64,000 nt of DNA from Orlajensenia sp037404875 (GTDB lineage: Bacteria; Actinomycetota; Actinomycetes; Actinomycetales; Microbacteriaceae). Shown in pieces: positions 51,358 to 59,783 of this stretch (the stretch's first letter is position 1; the number at the start of each line of letters is the position of its first letter). Below the pieces are notes generated by a model. The model was not told where the DNA came from. It saw only the letters and a program-made list of their open reading frames with translations, and did not search any database. Location of the stretch: the NCBI RefSeq assembly GCF_037404875.1, contig NZ_JBBELO010000019.1:62001-126000 (forward strand). The letters are read 5' to 3'. The translations under genes were made by a program, and so were the position numbers.

Positions 51358-52279
51358 CGCGGCGCGCGGCCTGCACGACGCCATCGACCGGTTCGCGGGC
51401 TACCTCGCGCTCGAGAGGGGATACTCGCCGCACACCATCCGCGCCTATCGGAGCGACCTGGTCGAACTCGCGGCCTTCGCGGCGGCGGCGGGCGCCTCCG
51501 AGGTGCGCGACCTCTCGCTCAACCTCCTGCGCGACTGGCTGTGGCGCTCGACGGAGCAGCAGGCTGCCCGTACGACGATCGCTCGTCATGCCGCCTCGGC
51601 GCGGGCCTTCACCGCGTGGCTCACGCGAACGAGCCAGCTGGAGGGCGACCCCGGCATCCGGCTGCGTTCGCCGAAGCCCGCTCAGACCCTTCCGCGGGTG
51701 ATCACCCGATCCCAGATGGACGGCCTGCTCGAGGGCCTCGCTGCACGTGCAGAAGAGGGCGAGCCGGTCGGGTTGCGCGATCTGGCGGTCATCGAGCTGC
51801 TCTACGCCTCGGCGCTGCGCGTCTCGGAACTCGTCGGCCTCGACGTGGACGACATCGACTTCGACCGGCTCACCGTGAGGGTCACGGGCAAGGGGTCCAA
51901 GCAGCGTGTCGTGCCGTTCGGCGTGCCCGCAGCATCCGCCCTCAGCGACTACCTGCGACGCGGCCGGCCGGCACTGGCCACCCGGTCGGATGCGCCCGAC
52001 GTCGCGGCGGCGTTCCTCGGCGCTCGTGGCCGGCGCGTCGGAGTCCGCACGGTGTACGCCCTCGTGGCAGGGCTGCTGGCCGATGTTCCCGGCACCGGTC
52101 CGTCGGGTCCGCACGCGCTGCGGCACACCGCGGCGACGCACCTGCTCGACGGCGGCGCCGACCTGCGCGCCGTGCAGGAGCTGCTCGGGCATGCCAGCCT
52201 CGGCACCACCCAGATCTACACGCACGTCTCCACCGAGCGGTTGCGCGAGAGCTACCGCCTGGCGCACCCCCGCGCCTGA
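51350..52279 (+). CDS. xerC: Tyrosine recombinase XerC
   Basis: A 309-residue chromosome-dimer resolution recombinase. The complete catalytic set is present: Arg in ASALRVSELVGL, Lys in TGKGSKQR, HALRH, LLGHASLGT and the tyrosine in TQIYTHVSTERLRESY. Length and lack of an arm domain fit XerC/XerD rather than a phage integrase. It is transcribed with the phosphoesterase gene and convergent with the M23 peptidase gene. Confidence 0.93.
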   Translation: MTDAARGLHDAIDRFAGYLALERGYSPHTIRAYRSDLVELAAFAAAAGASEVRDLSLNLLRDWLWRSTEQQAARTTIARHAASARAFTAWLTRTSQLEGDPGIRLRSPKPAQTLPRVITRSQMDGLLEGLAARAEEGEPVGLRDLAVIELLYASALRVSELVGLDVDDIDFDRLTVRVTGKGSKQRVVPFGVPAASALSDYLRRGRPALATRSDAPDVAAAFLGARGRRVGVRTVYALVAGLLADVPGTGPSGPHALRHTAATHLLDGGADLRAVQELLGHASLGTTQIYTHVSTERLRESYRLAHPRA

Positions 52280-52315
52280 GCGGGTCGACCCCTGCTCGAG
52301 CGGCCCCTGACCTCT

Positions 52316-52873
52316 TCAGCGCACCGGAAGCAGCACGGCCCGCTGGAGCGGTCCGATCAGCAGGCGGGGTGAGGCGTACTCCCCGTGCACGCGCACGCCC
52401 AGGTGCAGGCAGGTGCTGCCGCAGTGACCGCCCGAGTCCACCACGCCGACCTGCTGGCCCCGCGTGACGCGCTCACCCGCGGCGACGGATGCGGTGACCG
52501 GCTCGATGCTCGAGATGACGCCTCCGCCGTGGTCCAGCGACAGCAGCGGACGGTCGACGACCGTCCCCGCGAACGAGACGACGCCGTCGGCCACGGCGAA
52601 CACCGGTGCGCCCGCCGTCGCCGCGAAGTCGACACCGCGGTGTCCCGCTGCGTAGCGGCTGGCGGGTGCCCGGAACTCCTGCACGATGCGCACCGGCGCT
52701 GACAGTGGCCAGCGCCCCACGAGGGCGGCCGGAGCGTGCCCGCCCTGCGGGGTCGCCGCCCACGCGCCGACGACGGCGGTCGGAGCGCCGCCTCCGGAGA
52801 GCAGCAGGACGAGGGCCGTGAGCGGGACGAAGCCGGTCGGACGCAGGCGGGGGAGAGGCCGATGAGCGCGCAT
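52316..52873 (-). CDS. Secreted M23 family metallopeptidase
   Basis: A 185-residue LytM/M23 peptidase with an N-terminal signal or anchor (LTALVLLLSGGGAPTAVVGAWAA). The zinc ligands lie in HRGVDFAA (HxxxD) and the later CLHLGVR. It lacks the GVRVHGEYANP-distal extensions of larger homologues. It probably trims or binds peptidoglycan. Convergent with xerC. The region 52874-53157 upstream is shared with the rpsB leader. Confidence 0.88.
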   Translation of the reverse strand: MRAHRPLPRLRPTGFVPLTALVLLLSGGGAPTAVVGAWAATPQGGHAPAALVGRWPLSAPVRIVQEFRAPASRYAAGHRGVDFAATAGAPVFAVADGVVSFAGTVVDRPLLSLDHGGGVISSIEPVTASVAAGERVTRGQQVGVVDSGGHCGSTCLHLGVRVHGEYASPRLLIGPLQRAVLLPVR

Positions 52874-52993
52874 GCCTCAAGGGTGCGGGCGCGGATGGCG
52901 CCGGCGTCGGGGATGAGCGGGGATGGGGACGCGCGCCGACGCCTTCCGGGCGGGGGAGGAGTCCTGCTCGGCGGGGCAGCCCGATGAGAACTG

Positions 52994-52999
52994 GTAGAG
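52994..52999 (+). promoter_or_regulatory. -10 box of rpsB, with a long leader
   Basis: TAGAGT predicts a start near 53006 and a leader of about 150 nt before the rpsB ATG. The leader includes a small CCCC/GGGG hairpin at 53067-53078, and no gene is seen in it. An untranslated leader of this size would allow autoregulation by S2, as in other bacteria; that is inference. Confidence 0.5.
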
Positions 53000-53157
53000 T
53001 GGGAGAAGCAGCGCCCTGTGCGCTGACTACGCGTGCCCATTCGGCTCTCACTTCCACTCGGTCCAGCCCCTCCAGGGGATTGGCGGACGTGCGCCGGGCA
53101 CCAGGCGCGGCGGGTATCCGCTCGATCGCGACAACTGAGAACAAAGGAGAACGGCTC

Positions 53158-54090
53158 ATGGCCGTCGTCACCATTCGCCAGCTGCTCGACAGCGGCGTGC
53201 ACTTCGGGCACCAGACCCGTCGCTGGAACCCCAAGATGAAGCGGTTCATCTTCGCCGAGCGTTCCGGCATCTACATCATCGACCTGCAGAAGTCGCTCGC
53301 CTACATCGACCAGGCGTACGACTTCGTCAAGGAGACGGTCGCCCACGGCGGCACCATCCTCTTCGTCGGCACCAAGAAGCAGGCCCAGGAGGCCATCGCC
53401 GAGCAGGCGACGCGCGTGGGCCAGCCCTACGTCAACCAGCGCTGGCTCGGCGGCCTGCTCACCAACTTCCAGACGGTGAACAAGCGCCTCGCCCGCATGA
53501 AGGAGCTCGAGGAGCTCGACTTCGAGAACACCGCCAAGTCGGGGTTCACGAAGAAGGAACTGCTCATCAAGAAGCGCGAGCTCGACAAGCTGCACAAGTC
53601 GCTCGGCGGTATCCGCAACCTCACGCGCACCCCGTCGGCGCTGTGGGTCGTGGACACCAAGAAGGAGCACCTCGCGATCGACGAGGCGAAGAAGCTCGGC
53701 ATCCCCGTCATCGGCATTCTCGACACCAACTGCGACCCCGACGAGGTGCAGTACCCCATCCCGGGTAACGACGACGCCATCCGTTCCGTCGCCCTGCTGA
53801 CCCGCATCGTGGCCGACGCCGCCGCCGAGGGCCTCATCCAGCGCCACCAGAAGCCCGAAGAGGGTTCCGAGGCCGCTGAGCCCCTCGCCGAGTGGGAGGC
53901 CGAGCTGCTTCAGGCAGGAACGCCCGCGCAGTCCTCGCCCGAGAACGACAAGGTCGACGGCAAGAGCGCCGAGGCCGCTGAGGTCGCCGAGGTCGTCGAG
54001 GTTCTCGACGCAGCCCCCGCCGCCGAGGCCGACGCAGACGAGGCCGGCACCGCGTCGGAGTCCGACGCGACCCCCGCCGCCGCCGAGTAA
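53158..54090 (+). CDS. rpsB: 30S ribosomal protein S2
   Basis: S2 with AVVTIRQLLDSGVHFGHQTRRWNPKM, YVNQRWLGGLLTNFQTV and ALWVVDTKKEHLAI. It has 310 residues, with a long acidic Ala/Glu-rich C-terminal tail after about residue 255, as in other actinobacteria. AAAGGAG precedes the ATG at 53158. tsf follows after 24 nt in the usual operon. Confidence 0.96.
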   Translation: MAVVTIRQLLDSGVHFGHQTRRWNPKMKRFIFAERSGIYIIDLQKSLAYIDQAYDFVKETVAHGGTILFVGTKKQAQEAIAEQATRVGQPYVNQRWLGGLLTNFQTVNKRLARMKELEELDFENTAKSGFTKKELLIKKRELDKLHKSLGGIRNLTRTPSALWVVDTKKEHLAIDEAKKLGIPVIGILDTNCDPDEVQYPIPGNDDAIRSVALLTRIVADAAAEGLIQRHQKPEEGSEAAEPLAEWEAELLQAGTPAQSSPENDKVDGKSAEAAEVAEVVEVLDAAPAAEADADEAGTASESDATPAAAE

Positions 54091-54114
54091 TCCGAGAGGA
54101 AAGACAGAACACAC

Positions 54115-54945
54115 ATGGCAAATTTCAGCCTTGCAGACGTCAAGACCCTGCGTGAGCGCCTCGGCACCGGCATGGTCGACACGAAGAACGCCCTCGTGGA
54201 AGCCGACGGCGACATCGAGAAGGCGGTCGAGATCCTCCGCCTGAAGGGTGCGAAGGGCAACGCCAAGCGCGCCGACCGCTCAACGTCGGAGGGCCTCGTG
54301 GCCGCCGTCGAGAACGGCAACGGCACGGCGACGCTCATCGAGCTGGCCTGCGAGACCGACTTCGTCGCCAAGGGCGACAAGTTCGTCGCGCTCGCCGACC
54401 GCGTGCTGGCCGCCGTGGCCGCCTCGGGTGCCTCGAGCGTCGAGGCGGCCCTCGCCGCCCCGGCCGACGGCAAGACCGTCGCAGAGATCATCGACGAGGA
54501 GGCGGCGATCCTCGGCGAGAAGGTCGAGCTGCGCCGCGTCGCGCTCGTCTCCGGCGAGAACTTCTCGATCTACCTGCACAAGACGTCGAAGGACCTGCCC
54601 CCGCAGGTCGGCGTCGTGCTCGGCTACACCGGAACGGATGCCGAGACGGCACGCTCCGTGGCCCAGCACATCTCGTTCGCGAACCCGGAGTACCTCGCCC
54701 GCGAGGACGTCCCGGCCGACGCGGTCGAGAAGGAGCGCGGCATCGTCGAGCAGATCTCCCGCGAGGAGGGCAAGCCGGAGGCCGCCCTGCCGAAGATCAT
54801 CGAAGGTCGCCTGGGTGCCTACTTCAAGCAGGTCGCCCTGCTCGAGCAGGACTACGCCAAGGACAACAAGCTCTCGGTCGCGAAGGTCCTCTCCGACGCC
54901 GGCCTGACCGTGACGGGCTTCGCCCGCTTCAAGGTCGGAGCGTAG
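54115..54945 (+). CDS. tsf: Elongation factor Ts
   Basis: The nucleotide exchange factor of EF-Tu. The 276-residue protein has the UBA-like N-terminus FSLADVKTLRERLGTGMVDTKNAL and the core ELACETDFVAKGDKF. GAGAGGAAAG lies upstream of the ATG. A strong terminator follows. Confidence 0.97.
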   Translation: MANFSLADVKTLRERLGTGMVDTKNALVEADGDIEKAVEILRLKGAKGNAKRADRSTSEGLVAAVENGNGTATLIELACETDFVAKGDKFVALADRVLAAVAASGASSVEAALAAPADGKTVAEIIDEEAAILGEKVELRRVALVSGENFSIYLHKTSKDLPPQVGVVLGYTGTDAETARSVAQHISFANPEYLAREDVPADAVEKERGIVEQISREEGKPEAALPKIIEGRLGAYFKQVALLEQDYAKDNKLSVAKVLSDAGLTVTGFARFKVGA

Positions 54946-54952
54946 GTTCAAC

Positions 54953-54990
54953 GAAAAGGGAGCCCGGATAGCCATCCGGGCTCCCTTTTC
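54953..54990 (+). terminator. Intrinsic terminator after rpsB-tsf
   Basis: A perfect 17-bp stem (54953-54969 with 54974-54990, core GGGAGCCCGGAT) with a 4-nt loop is followed on the plus strand by TTTT inside the arm. It is the clearest intrinsic terminator in the window and works in both directions by symmetry. Confidence 0.85.
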
Positions 54991-54997
54991 CATGCCC

Positions 54998-55003
54998 TAG
55001 TTT
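54998..55003 (+). promoter_or_regulatory. Candidate -10 box of pyrH
   Basis: TAGTTT lies just after the terminator and about 32 nt before the pyrH ATG, leaving room for GGAAGGA at 55017-55023. Confidence 0.4.
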
Positions 55004-55034
55004 TAGATCAGCCAACGGAAGGACTCCCTCGCTC

Positions 55035-55751
55035 ATGTCAGGTACGCATTCGCGCCGCCGGGTTCTGCTCAAACTCTCAGGAGAGGCCTTCGGCGCCGGC
55101 GCCCTCGGCGTCAACCCCGACGTGGTCAGCGCGCTCGCGCGCGAGATCGCCGAGGCGGCCGCCCAAGTGGAGATCGCCATCGTGGTCGGCGGAGGCAACT
55201 TCTTCCGCGGAGCGGAGCTGCAGCAGCGCGGCATGGACCGCGGGCGTGCCGACTACATGGGCATGCTCGGCACGGTGATGAACTCCCTCGCCCTGCAGGA
55301 CTTCCTCGAGCAGACCGGGCTCGAGACCCGTGTGCAGTCCGCCATCTCGATGACGCAGGTCGCCGAGCCCTACATCCCGCGCAAGGCCGAGCGCCACCTC
55401 GAGAAGGGCCGGGTCGTCATCTTCGGCGCCGGAGCGGGCCTGCCCTACTTCTCGACCGACACCGTCGCCGCGCAGCGCGCCCTCGAGATCGATGCCGATG
55501 CCGTGCTCGTGGCCAAGAACGGGGTCGACGGCGTCTACGACTCCGACCCCCGCACCAACCCCGATGCCAAGAAGATCGACCGCATCACCTACCAGGAGGC
55601 GTTGCAGCGCGGCCTCAAGGTCGTGGACTCGACCGCGTTCAGCCTCTGCATGGACAACGGCATGCCGATGCAGGTCTTCGGCATGCAGCCGGCCGGCAAC
55701 GTGACCGCTGCCCTGCTCGGCGGCGAACTCGGCACCATCGTCAGCAACTAA
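55035..55751 (+). CDS. pyrH: Uridylate kinase (UMP kinase)
   Basis: PyrH phosphorylates UMP to UDP in pyrimidine synthesis. The 238-residue amino acid kinase-type protein has VLLKLSGEAFG, IAIVVGGGNFFRG, GTGLPYFST-like GAGLPYFSTDT, and KNGVDGVYDSDPR. frr follows after 32 nt in the conserved pyrH-frr-cdsA order. Confidence 0.96.
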   Translation: MSGTHSRRRVLLKLSGEAFGAGALGVNPDVVSALAREIAEAAAQVEIAIVVGGGNFFRGAELQQRGMDRGRADYMGMLGTVMNSLALQDFLEQTGLETRVQSAISMTQVAEPYIPRKAERHLEKGRVVIFGAGAGLPYFSTDTVAAQRALEIDADAVLVAKNGVDGVYDSDPRTNPDAKKIDRITYQEALQRGLKVVDSTAFSLCMDNGMPMQVFGMQPAGNVTAALLGGELGTIVSN

Positions 55752-55783
55752 GCTCGTACCAAGCCACGTAAGAAGGAGTCGCC

Positions 55784-56338
55784 GTGATCCCGGATGTTCT
55801 GTCCGATGCCTCTGACCGCATGAGCAAGGCCGTCGAGGTGGCGAAGGACGACTTCGCATCGGTACGCACCGGTCGCGCCAACCCGCAGCTCTTCCAGAAG
55901 ATCCTGGTGAGCTACTACGGCACCCCCACCCCGCTCGCGCAGCTCGCGTCGCTGGCCAACCCCGAGGCGCGCACCCTCATCGTCACTCCGTACGACAAGA
56001 GCGCGCTGAAGGACATCGAGCAGGCCATCCGCGAGACCCCGAACCTCGGGGCGAACCCGTCCAACGACGGCAACATCGTGCGGGTGACGCTGCCCGAGCT
56101 CACCGAGGAGCGGCGCAAGGAGTTCGTCAAGCTCGTGCGTGGCAAGGCCGAGGACGCGAAGGTCTCGGTGCGCAACATCCGCCGCAAGGCGAAGGACGAG
56201 CTCGACGCGCTGAAGTCCGAGGTCGGCGACGACGAGGTCTCCCGCGGTGAGAAGGAGCTCGAGCAGGTGACGAAGTCCCACGTCGATGCCATCGACGAGG
56301 CGCTGAAGCGCAAGGAAGCCGAACTGCTCGAGATCTGA
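55784..56338 (+). CDS. frr: Ribosome recycling factor
   Basis: RRF splits post-termination ribosomes with EF-G. The 184-residue protein has MSKAVEVAKDDFASVRTGRANP, the YDKSALKDIEQAIRE hinge block and a helical C-terminus. The GTG start is preceded by AAGAAGGAG. Confidence 0.97.
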   Translation: MIPDVLSDASDRMSKAVEVAKDDFASVRTGRANPQLFQKILVSYYGTPTPLAQLASLANPEARTLIVTPYDKSALKDIEQAIRETPNLGANPSNDGNIVRVTLPELTEERRKEFVKLVRGKAEDAKVSVRNIRRKAKDELDALKSEVGDDEVSRGEKELEQVTKSHVDAIDEALKRKEAELLEI

Positions 56339-56345
56339 GGCGTCG

Positions 56346-57320
56346 ATGAGCCAACCCTCCGACGGCCCGCAGGGCGGCCCGTCCCGTAAACGTCGCAGCG
56401 ACCTGCGCGCCCAGGTACAGGCCACCCGCGCCGACATCGAGCGCCAGTTCGAGGCGACCCGTGCCCAGATCGACGCGACCAACGAGCGCATCGAGGCGCG
56501 CACGGGCCGCAACCTGATCCTCGCCATCCTGATCGGCCTGGTTCTCGGCTTCGCGATGCTGTTCAGCCTCATCGTGGTGAAGGAGCTCTTCCTGGCCTTC
56601 GCCGCGGTGATCGTGTTCTTCACGAGCTACGAACTCGTGCAGGCCCTGCGCAAGTCGGGCCGGATGGTCCCGATCATTCCGGCCATCGCCGGCAGCCTCG
56701 CCATGATCGGCTTCACCTGGTTCTGGGCGGGAACGGGCCAGTGGCTCGGGATGCTGGGCGCCATCGTGCTCGTCATCGCCTGGCGCGTGATCGAGAGCCT
56801 CCTGCCCGGGCGGCACGTCAGCGCTGCCCAACTGGTGCGCGACATCGGCGCCTCGATGCTCGTGATCGTCTACCTCGGCCTGTTCACGAGCTTCGCCGCA
56901 CTGCTCGTGCGCGCGGACGGTGGACAGTGGTGGGTGCTCGCATTCCTCATCCTCGTGATCGTCGCCGACACCGGGGCCTATGCCAGCGGACTGGCGTTCG
57001 GCCGGCATCCGATGGCGCCGCGCATCAGCCCCAAGAAGACCTGGGAGGGCTTCGCGGGCGCGGTCGTGGCATGCCTGCTCGGCGGCGTGCTGCTGGCCGT
57101 CTTCATGCTCCACCAGCCGTGGTGGTTCGGTCTCGTCTTCGGCCTGGCCATCCTGCTCTCCGCCACCGTCGGAGACCTCAGCGAGTCGCTGCTGAAACGC
57201 GATCTCGGCATCAAGGACATGAGCTCATGGCTGCCGGGACACGGCGGGTTCCTCGATCGGCTCGACTCGATCCTGCCCTCCGCGGTCATCGCGTACGCGT
57301 TGTTCCTCATCTTCTCCTGA
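56346..57320 (+). CDS. cdsA: Phosphatidate cytidylyltransferase
   Basis: CdsA makes CDP-diacylglycerol from phosphatidic acid. The 324-residue protein has an unusual charged helical N-terminus of about 60 residues (RAQVQATRADIERQFEATRAQ), probably a coiled coil, before eight or so membrane helices. The family signature SATVGDLSESLLKRDLGIKD ... PGHGGFLDRLDS is intact. It starts 7 nt after frr. It links to plsC and gpsA in the same lipid pathway. Confidence 0.95.
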   Translation: MSQPSDGPQGGPSRKRRSDLRAQVQATRADIERQFEATRAQIDATNERIEARTGRNLILAILIGLVLGFAMLFSLIVVKELFLAFAAVIVFFTSYELVQALRKSGRMVPIIPAIAGSLAMIGFTWFWAGTGQWLGMLGAIVLVIAWRVIESLLPGRHVSAAQLVRDIGASMLVIVYLGLFTSFAALLVRADGGQWWVLAFLILVIVADTGAYASGLAFGRHPMAPRISPKKTWEGFAGAVVACLLGGVLLAVFMLHQPWWFGLVFGLAILLSATVGDLSESLLKRDLGIKDMSSWLPGHGGFLDRLDSILPSAVIAYALFLIFS

Positions 57321-57329
57321 GCGCACTGG

Positions 57330-57335
57330 CAGAAT
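57330..57335 (+). promoter_or_regulatory. Weak -10 box before the DivIVA-like gene
   Basis: CAGAAT differs from TANNNT at the first base but ends 6 nt before the GTG at 57342, the same spacing as the leaderless genes. Confidence 0.35.
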
Positions 57336-57341
57336 GATCGC

Positions 57342-57890
57342 GTGAGTTCTCCGTTCCCCCTCGCCCATCGTGGCAAGCCCGGCTACAACGTCGAGCAGGT
57401 CGACGCCTTCCTTCTCAAGGCCCGCGCCGCCTACGACTCCCAGCCCGGCGAAGGGGTGCTGAGCGCCGACGACATCCGTCGGACGGCGTTCTCGATGCAG
57501 AAGGGCGGCTACTCCACCCAGCACGTCGATGCGGCTCTCGAGCGGCTCGAGGACGCCTTCGCGACGCGCGAGCGGGAGCACGCGCTGCAGGCCCTCGGGA
57601 ACGAGCAGTGGTACCGCGAGGCGCGGGCGACGGCGCAGGTCATCCTCAATCGGCTCGACCGCCCGAAGGGTCACCGTTTCGAGCGCACCTCGGTGCTCAC
57701 CGTCGGTTACAGCACGGCCGACGTCGATCGGTTCGCGGCCAAGCTCACCCGCTACTTCCAGGACGGCTATCCGCTCTCGGTCGACGACGTGCGCACGATC
57801 GTGTTCCGGCCCCAGCGCGGCGGGTATCGCGAGGCGCAGGTGGATGTCGTGCTCGACAGCGTCGTCGACGTCATGCTCGCCGTTCGCTGA
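57342..57890 (+). CDS. DivIVA-like protein with a duplicated motif
   Basis: A 182-residue protein with two copies of a DivIVA-like unit: GYNVEQVDAFLLKAR ... LSADDIRRTAFSMQKGGYSTQHVDAAL, and then GYSTADVDRFAAKL ... LSVDDVRTIVFRPQRGGYREAQVDVVL. Each copy has the YxxxxVD(A/R)F turn that binds membranes in DivIVA. It lacks a long coiled coil. A role at the pole or septum is inferred. It sits just after cdsA. Confidence 0.75.
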   Translation: MSSPFPLAHRGKPGYNVEQVDAFLLKARAAYDSQPGEGVLSADDIRRTAFSMQKGGYSTQHVDAALERLEDAFATREREHALQALGNEQWYREARATAQVILNRLDRPKGHRFERTSVLTVGYSTADVDRFAAKLTRYFQDGYPLSVDDVRTIVFRPQRGGYREAQVDVVLDSVVDVMLAVR

Positions 57891-57928
57891 TGCGGCGTTG
57901 CCGTCTGGCCGAACCACGGGGCATCCGT

Positions 57929-57934
57929 TAGCAT
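57929..57934 (+). promoter_or_regulatory. -10 box of the 57944 gene
   Basis: TAGCAT lies 9 nt before the GTG at 57944. Confidence 0.45.
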
Positions 57935-57943
57935 CGAGGAATC

Positions 57944-58672
57944 GTGGGTAGGCATTCGAGTGATCCGGCGCCCCGCACCGCCGTCGTGGTGTCGGGGCCG
58001 CGATCTGTGATGCCCCAGCCGGTCGTCGTTCGCAGCGCACCGATTGTCCCTCCCAAACGCCCCGCACGGCGCAGCAGAGCGGTGCTGTTCGCGTTCGCGT
58101 TCGCCGCCTCCGCCGCCTTCGTGCTCGTGAACATCGTCGATCCGTACTCCGGTGCGACGGCGTCGCCCTACTTCAAGGTGGCCGGGCGTTTCAACGGCGA
58201 GGCCGTCCAGGCGCTGTCTGTCGGCACCGTGATCGACGCGCAGATCGTGCGCGAGGGATACGTCGTCACCGCGAAGCCGCCACCACCACCACCGCCTCCG
58301 CCCGCCGCGGAGCCGGCGTCGAGTTCGTCGAGCCAGCGCTCGGCCGCTCCCCGGGCAGGCACGCCCGATCCCGGCAGCGCCAAGGCGATCGGCCTCGAGA
58401 TGGTGCACGCCCGGGGCTGGAGCGACGACGAGTACAGCTGCCTGGTCTCGCTGTGGGATCGCGAGTCGCACTGGAACGTGTACGCGTCCAACGGCAGTTC
58501 CGGTGCGTACGGCATTCCGCAGGCCCTTCCCGGATCCAAGATGGCCTCGGCAGGGGATGACTGGGAGACCAACCCCGCCACCCAGATCGCCTGGGGCCTC
58601 GGCTACATCTCCGGCCGCTACGGCAGTCCGTGCGGCGCCTGGGCGCACTCCGAGGACATGGGCTGGTACTGA
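57944..58672 (+). CDS. Lytic-transglycosylase-like secreted protein
   Basis: A 242-residue protein with one membrane segment (AVLFAFAFAASAAFVLVNIV, about residues 46-65), a proline run and Ser-rich linker near residues 107-140, and a lysozyme-like C-terminal domain. The latter has LWDRESHWNVYASNGSSGAYGIPQALPG with the expected catalytic glutamate in the RES motif, and ends GAWAHSEDMGWY. It probably cuts or binds peptidoglycan outside the cell. Confidence 0.82.
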   Translation: MGRHSSDPAPRTAVVVSGPRSVMPQPVVVRSAPIVPPKRPARRSRAVLFAFAFAASAAFVLVNIVDPYSGATASPYFKVAGRFNGEAVQALSVGTVIDAQIVREGYVVTAKPPPPPPPPPAAEPASSSSSQRSAAPRAGTPDPGSAKAIGLEMVHARGWSDDEYSCLVSLWDRESHWNVYASNGSSGAYGIPQALPGSKMASAGDDWETNPATQIAWGLGYISGRYGSPCGAWAHSEDMGWY

Positions 58673-58680
58673 GCCCGTCC

Positions 58681-58686
58681 TAGACT
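58681..58686 (+). promoter_or_regulatory. -10 box of the 58693 gene (leaderless)
   Basis: TAGACT ends 6 nt before the ATG at 58693. Confidence 0.6.
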
Positions 58687-58692
58687 GGAGGC

Positions 58693-58986
58693 ATGCCCCG
58701 CTCGAACCGGCCCTCACGCGGCCGCGGGCGTCCAGAGCCCGACGATGACCTCGGTCGGCTGCTCGCGGGGTTCAAGCGCACGGAGACCAAGCGCGACGGT
58801 GCCTGGAACGTGCAGCCGGTCAGCGCGGAGAAGGCGCTGAAGCCCTACGTCTGCCCGGGTTGCTCGCTCACCGTCGAGGTCGGCACCGCCCACGTCGTCG
58901 CCTGGCGAGCGGATGCCCTGCTCGGCGACGCGGCGGCCCTCGCCGACCGTCGGCACTGGCACACCCACTGCTGGCGCATCCACTGA
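58693..58986 (+). CDS. Small zinc-ribbon-like protein
   Basis: A 97-residue protein of an actinobacterial family that databases often label ATP/GTP-binding, although no P-loop is visible. The second half has CPGC and HWHTHCW, which could bind zinc. The N-terminus is basic and disordered. It is followed 26 nt later by an alpha/beta hydrolase gene, a frequent pairing. The function is unknown. Confidence 0.75.
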   Translation: MPRSNRPSRGRGRPEPDDDLGRLLAGFKRTETKRDGAWNVQPVSAEKALKPYVCPGCSLTVEVGTAHVVAWRADALLGDAAALADRRHWHTHCWRIH

Positions 58987-59012
58987 GGATGGCCCGAGAC
59001 GATGAGGACCGG

Positions 59013-59783
59013 ATGAGCGCAGAGACCGCGGCCACGGAGCCGATCGAGATCCGTGGGGGCGTCCAGCTTCCCGCCCGGCGGGAGGAGATCGAGCTGCGCA
59101 CGAGTGACGGGTTGAGACTCGTCGGCGAACTCGCCTCACCGCTGCAGGCTGCGCCGGTCGCCACGCTCGTCACACTGCATCCGCTGCCGACGCACGGCGG
59201 CTTCATGGACTCGCACATCCTGCGCAAGGCCGCCGGCCGGCTGCCGGCGCTGGCCGATCTCGCCGTGCTGCGCTTCAACACACGGGGTACGGCCTCTCCG
59301 CGCGGACGCAGCGATGGCGCCTTCGGCGACGGCGTCACCGAGAGCGAAGACGTCGCAGCCGCGATGGAGTTCGTCGCCGAGCGCGGGTTGCCCCATCCGT
59401 GGCTCCTCGGATGGTCGTTCGGCACCGAGCTCGCCATCAAGTACGGCCCCGAGCATCCGATCGAGGGTGCGATCCTGCTCTCGCCGCCGCTGCATCGGGC
59501 GAGCGCGCACGACCTGGCCGAATGGGCCGGGGACGGTCGTAGGCTGATCGCCCTCATTCCCGAATTCGACGACTACCTGCGTCCGCCCGAAGCCCGCGAG
59601 GCGTTCGCGGTCGTTCCCGACGCCGAACTCATCGCCGTGGACGGAGGCAAGCACCTCTGGGTGGGGGAGAGCCAGACCCTTCGCGTGCTCAACGAGATCG
59701 TGCGCGCCGTCAATCCCGGCGCCCTCCCGCTGCCGACGCAGTGGCCGCCGCCCGGAGGGCTCGAGGGCGCTCCGATCGCCTAG
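59013..59783 (+). CDS. Alpha/beta hydrolase
   Basis: A 256-residue cytoplasmic hydrolase. The nucleophile serine is in LGWSFGTEL and the late histidine in DGGKHLWVG; HPLPTHGGFMDS precedes the FNTRGTASPRGRSDG block typical of these actinobacterial esterases. The ATG at 59013 has GAGG 5 nt upstream; an in-frame ATG at 58989 would add 8 residues. The last 4 nt overlap the convergent permease gene. Confidence 0.85.
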   Translation: MSAETAATEPIEIRGGVQLPARREEIELRTSDGLRLVGELASPLQAAPVATLVTLHPLPTHGGFMDSHILRKAAGRLPALADLAVLRFNTRGTASPRGRSDGAFGDGVTESEDVAAAMEFVAERGLPHPWLLGWSFGTELAIKYGPEHPIEGAILLSPPLHRASAHDLAEWAGDGRRLIALIPEFDDYLRPPEAREAFAVVPDAELIAVDGGKHLWVGESQTLRVLNEIVRAVNPGALPLPTQWPPPGGLEGAPIA

